Positions 60,230 to 64,000 of a stretch of 64,000 bases of DNA are shown here, in pieces. The notes beneath the pieces are model-generated. The model did not search any database. It was not told where the DNA came from and saw only the letters and a list, made by a program, of their open reading frames with translations. Location: the NCBI GenBank assembly GCA_019095985.1, contig CM032662.1:42661649-42725648 (forward strand), read 5' to 3'. The number at the start of each line of letters is the position of its first letter. Position 1 is the first letter of the stretch. The position numbers were made by a program, and so were the translations under genes. This stretch comes from Streblospio benedicti (lineage: Eukaryota > Annelida > Polychaeta > Spionida > Spionidae).

Positions 60230-60547
60230 GTAAATGTAAATGTGGTGGTATTTTGCTCTCACGACTTTACACTAGGTCATTGGTGCTCTTATTGATCATC
60301 AATTCATCAGTCTCCCAAACTTGCATCGGCAGCACATTCAGCGCACATTCCTTATCAAACCCACGCTCACTCACACACCCTTTCAACCCAATCACCTGTA
60401 CCTAATCAGAGTGTCAGTGCAAAGGAGCTGTGTGCAACTATTTAGGTGTGAGTTTACTCAAACCTCACAATCACACTCGACCGGGAATCGAACCCACGAC
60501 CTTCTGATCAAGATCCCAACTCCCTATCCACTAGGCCAAAGAAGCAT
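60230..60547 (-). repeat. SINE-A, full length
   Basis: Minus reading: AATGCTTCTTTGGCCTAG head, GTGGGTTCGATTCCCGG B box (plus-strand about 60483-60499), GAGTAAACTCACACC, GTTGCACACAGCTCC, GATTAGGTACAGGTG, GCTGCCGATGCAAG and an (ATGTAA)n-type tail at about 60227-60241. Confidence 0.85.
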
Positions 60548-60552
60548 TATAC

Positions 60553-60870
60553 CAAAAGGACTAAGTGTTCCCAATAGACAGGTGGTCACTTTACAGAGGT
60601 AAGCAATATCTCTTTGTAAAAACTCTAACTGTACATGTATACGTAGCTTCACTACAGAGGTGGTCTTAATTCAAGGTTCAAATGTACAGTAAAACCTCTC
60701 TATGAGGACCACCTTTGGGACCAGTATTATGTGGTCTCAATAGAGGGTGATCTCTATACAGAGGTTCATCTTAGTAGCTTTCAGAAAGTCTGTGACCGTA
60801 AAAAATGATCTTATTAGCGAGTGGGTATCAATGGAGAGGTGGTCTTATTTCAAGGCTCAAATGTACTAAT
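60553..60870. mobile_element. Cluster of PM1 pieces
   Basis: At least three partial copies: CCAATAGACAGGTGGTCAC; AGAGGTGGTCTTAATTCAAG with GTTCAAATGTA; CAGTAAAACCTCTCTATGAG to GGTCTCAATAGAGGGTG; and GGAGAGGTGGTCTTATTTC with AAGGCTCAAATGTA. The third (from about 60693) begins at a proper CAGTAAAACCTC end. Confidence 0.6.
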
Positions 60871-61046
60871 CAATACATCAATCAACCTCTCACAAGCCAT
60901 TCAAGCACGCAGTTGAGCGCTAAAACGTTTTTGACAGATATCCATGGATTTACTGTCCCAACATGTCCGCCACATTTCAGATAATTTCCCATAAGGAAAC
61001 GGTGAGATGAAAAGTAGGGCGGCCCCGTCTCGCTTATCTGCAGCCG

Positions 61047-61650
61047 GCAAAAAGGGACTACCTGTCAGAGAGCAGACGTTAACTTGGACGTGGAATTCAC
61101 TGGAAGCTTGAATAGTTACAGTAGATCTTAATAATAAGACCAATTGTCTATTAGGAGCACCTCTATAATAAGGCAAAGGGATCCCCTGTAAGCGGACAGA
61201 TGTTAATTTTGACATGGAAGTCAGCATCGATGACTGGACGCTTGAATAGTTATAGTAGATCTTTATAATAAGACCACCTCTCTATTAGGAGCACCTCTAT
61301 AATAAGGCCATTCCAAAGTGACTAACCTTCAGATTTTAACTGTCATATTGAAGTCTGCATCACCCACTAGAAGTTGCTATATGGATTGTATGATTACAGC
61401 AGAATCGCATAAAAAGACCACCTCTCTATTATGAACACCTATATAATAAGGCAAAATGACCACCTGTCAGCGAAAAGACTATAACGTCGACGACATGGTA
61501 TTCTGCATCAGCTATTGGAATCTGCTAGTATTACATGTACGGCAGAATCTACCTCCTAATAATGTCATCTCTTTATCAGGACCACCTGTATAATAAGCCA
61601 AAAGACCAACTGTCTTTGAAAGCTGCAACTCGTGGGGGGTGACTATTCTA
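61047..61650 (+). repeat. Tandem array built on a PM1 left half, about 140-bp unit
   Basis: Anchors ACAGTAGATCTT (about 61117), ATAGTAGATCTT (61251), ACAGCAGAATCG (61396) and ACGGCAGAATCT (61539), each followed by AAGACCA-CCTCTCTATTA, GGAGCACCTCTATAATAAGG and then a CCTGT(C/A)AGCG or GTCAGCATC-type spacer absent from single PM1 copies. A partial unit precedes the first. Spacing is 134, 145 and 143 bp. Confidence 0.75.
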
Positions 61651-61906
61651 AAGCCCAACTGTATTGCACATGACACATAATATGACACATAAGACTGCTC
61701 CATCAATAACACCTGTAAGCATTTACCTATTTTTAGGACTGTGCAAACTTGCAAATTCAATGCTGAAGAGATACCTGAATCAATTACACCCATAAAATAT
61801 GACCTTCAGCCTACTCAAATGCAACATGCAGCTGACTCTTGAACAAGTAGACCTGCCAAATAAACACTCTCCACCCCAAACACTGGGCCATTTCTCTATC
61901 AAAGTA

Positions 61907-62082
61907 CGGTAAAACCTCCAATTAAGACCACCTCTCTATTGAGATCACCTCTCTAATAAGCCACTTTTCGCGGTGTCAAACCTTCATAAAGCTACCAAAT
62001 GAACCTCTGTACAGATATCACCTCTCTATTGAGACCACCTGACATTGGTCCCAAAGGTGGCTCTAATATAGAGGTTCTACTG
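61907..62082 (+). mobile_element. PM1 miniature element, best full copy
   Basis: TA then CGGTAAAACCTCCAATTAAG, CACCTCTCTATTGAGATCAC, CGGTGTCAAACCTTCATAAA, AACCTCTGTACAGATATCAC, CATTGGTCCCAAAGGTGGC and TATAGAGGTTCTACTG. 176 bp. Serves here as the reference for the family. Confidence 0.85.
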
Positions 62083-62411
62083 CAATCATATTTCCATCAG
62101 CAACAGAAGAGCCACGATTCTCTTGTCTCTAATCAGCAGCGATTTGTCGGTAGTCTCATTCCTGGCAATTGATTGTTCCTAGCCTCACTCACTCACATAG
62201 ATCAGCGACATTAATTCTAATTAAATCCTGCAGCGCATCAATAACCAAAAACATGCTTCTCACTGCAGTCATAAAAAATCACCGCAGCTGCGAATTTTAC
62301 ACACTTTCAGCAGATTTGCATCAGCCTTTGTAGATACTTTATGGTATGTAGTGGTTTGTGTGAAGTTGACAAGGCTATTTGTGAATTGATTATTGTTTCC
62401 ATAGACATACA
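62083..62411. other. Unique non-coding block
   Basis: Repeat-free. Contains clustered homeodomain-type cores (TTAATTCTAATTAAATCC at about 62212) and CACCGCAGCTGCG. No open frame of note. Confidence 0.35.
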
Positions 62412-62690
62412 TAAATGTAAATGTAAATGTGGTGGTTTATAGTCATATGATACTAGTGCTCTCACAACTTTAAGTTTTACACCAGATCATTGACATAGTT
62501 TTTTTTATCAGTCTCTCACATATTTGCACCAGCAGCACATTCAACGCACGATGCTTTTCACTTACACAACAACCACTCATTCACTCTTCCAATCCAATGA
62601 CCGCTTAGAGGTAAGTTTGCTCAACATCCACAAACAGACCCGACCGGGAATCGAACCCACGACCTTCTAGTCACATGCAAACATGATTAA
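62412..62690 (-). repeat. SINE-A, head truncated
   Basis: The tail ATGTAAATGTAAATGTGG is at the left. GCAGCACATTCAACGCACG, CCAATCCAATGACCG and AGTTTGCTCAACATCC follow. The B box region CGGGAATCGAACCCACGA is intact, but the sequence breaks off before the A box (about 62680). Confidence 0.8.
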
Positions 62691-62694
62691 CAGA

Positions 62695-62870
62695 ACAAGA
62701 GGAGGGGTGGTGGTATAGACAGTGGCAAAAGGGTATGAGCAGATTTCCACTTTCTAGGATGTGGATATAAAAAGAGTGAGAAAAATCGGCATTTGGGGAC
62801 TAAAGCTACAAAAATTGGGATGTGGGATAAAGAACAAGAAATGAGGGATATGGGATTTCATCGCTCCCCA
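62695..62870 (+). repeat. E-family repeat
   Basis: CTAGGATGTGGATATAAAAA, TTGGGATGTGGGATAAAG and AGGGATATGGGATTTCATCG. Confidence 0.55.
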
Positions 62871-64000
62871 GATGTGAATGGAACTTGATTTACAGCTATT
62901 TCTGACAAGATAAAATGAATTAATCCATATAGATGGCATCGGCATTAGTATTTCTGTGAACATTTAGCTCTAAATGTTGAATTTAAGTCTTCAAACACAT
63001 GTGTTTCAAGACTCGAAAACCAGTTATGTGACATGAATAATCTTCTCTTTTTAGACCATCCAGGTCAATCTAAAAATATCCGTATTCCCTATTCCAAAAT
63101 AGACTTTTCACATCAACTTAAATCACCTAGAGTTGTTTGCAGCCGAATTTTGACAAAGTAGTTGCATTCTTCAAGGTCTCCTAAAGCTGCGCATTCTAAT
63201 GCATATCCGCGTTCCCCAGACCCTACACTGTATATACTTCATCATGGGAGGCCCAGCAGGACATAAAACACATTAGTTTATTTGAAGCACAGCTACAAAA
63301 GAAGCAAGCAGTAAAATCCCCAGACGGACAGATAGCATCTTTCAATTTAAGCAAAAACATCTTCACAGCGTATCAAGTTTAATTAAATTCAGTAAGCCAA
63401 TGCTGCTTACATCAACCCACAGAAAAGATACCACTCCCCAGATGCAAATCCCGACCTCCTGGACCTATTCCACACAGCAAACATAAATCCAGAATCATAG
63501 ATATTGCCTTTTATGCTGTGCTGTCCATTCTTCAGAGGAGCAAAGGCAGGGAGTTTGTATTTCCAATGGCTGGTGATTTTACGCTTGATTTTCAATGCCT
63601 TGTGTCTTTATGGCTGGACGGGGTCGGCGGCTGCATTCAGAGCTGTCCTTTAACGTGGAACGATCCAGATAATCAAGATGCGTGGAATTGTTAGAATTGG
63701 ACTTTTTATTGAGGGAGAGACAGTGGAATGTATTGAATAGATTTTTATATCAACCATTAAAACCTCCCGTATCAGCGGTACTTAGAGGTCAGCGGTTTTA
63801 CATGCATGTATCCATGACGTTGTGTGGTTCACTAAATATGAATGATTGGTACCCTGGGGGTGGGGGTGCTCTTATACAGTCGGGATGGGCATGTATGCTC
63901 AGCACAAAGACTCCAAATTTGAGATGACAAAATATCTAAGATCCCCTATTTTTGGCAGTGAAACCCCAAAGACCCCTCTAATATCTCTTTAAAGCTGAAA
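62871..64000. other. Non-coding, nothing recognised
   Basis: AT-rich with a GC-balanced patch at 63400-63660. Frames at 63407-63595 (minus) and 63682-63927 (plus) have no domain. Confidence 0.4.

Overview
The window looks like gene-poor nuclear DNA from a marine invertebrate (a bilaterian animal; I cannot place it in a phylum). It is AT-rich, has no bacterial-style gene packing, and is full of short dispersed repeats, tRNA-derived SINEs, miniature DNA transposons and long TG/CA microsatellites. I can support only one protein-coding gene, a three-exon caveolin on the + strand (37678-40750).

Layout. 1-37000: intergenic or distal DNA made of repeat islands separated by unremarkable AT-rich sequence. 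It holds tandem arrays (165-650, 2055-2270, 20440-20740, 21316-21800, 22367-22856), a 0.75 kb inverted-repeat element (7769-8514), a direct-repeat pair with a tRNA-like module (9356-10398), a tRNA-Pro primer-binding-site-like motif (27854-27870) and two adjacent fold-back copies (28349-28977). 37375-40750: caveolin with a GC box, TATA box, CAG-repeat leader, two introns with canonical GT-AG ends, and a different miniature transposon in each intron. 40751-46400: downstream region with a second SINE family and many miniature elements. 46400-64000: more intergenic repeats, ending with a tandem array built from a miniature element (61047-61650).

Repeat families, named here for convenience. SINE-A: about 300-350 bp, tRNA-derived head with A and B boxes, (ATGTAA)n-like tail, at least 10 pieces. 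SINE-B: two copies at 41.6 and 42.6 kb. PM1: about 170-185 bp, ends CAGTAGAACCTC, TA target duplication, interior rich in AAGACCACCTCT; over 25 pieces. PM2: similar ends, interior rich in ATCTCGAA; eight pieces. PM1 and PM2 ends and the TA target fit pogo/Tigger-like (Tc1/mariner superfamily) non-autonomous elements, which is an inference. D: ends GGCAGATCCAGG, interior G-rich; six pieces. E: a poorly bounded purine-rich repeat with recurring GTGGGATTT-like words.

Most longer open frames are not genes. They run through SINEs, PM elements, microsatellites or tandem duplications, or begin only at non-ATG codons. I found no transposase, reverse transcriptase, CRISPR array, rRNA or convincing functional tRNA. 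No undescribed multi-gene system is visible; the best leads are the unusually cysteine-rich caveolin and several unclassified structured repeats.
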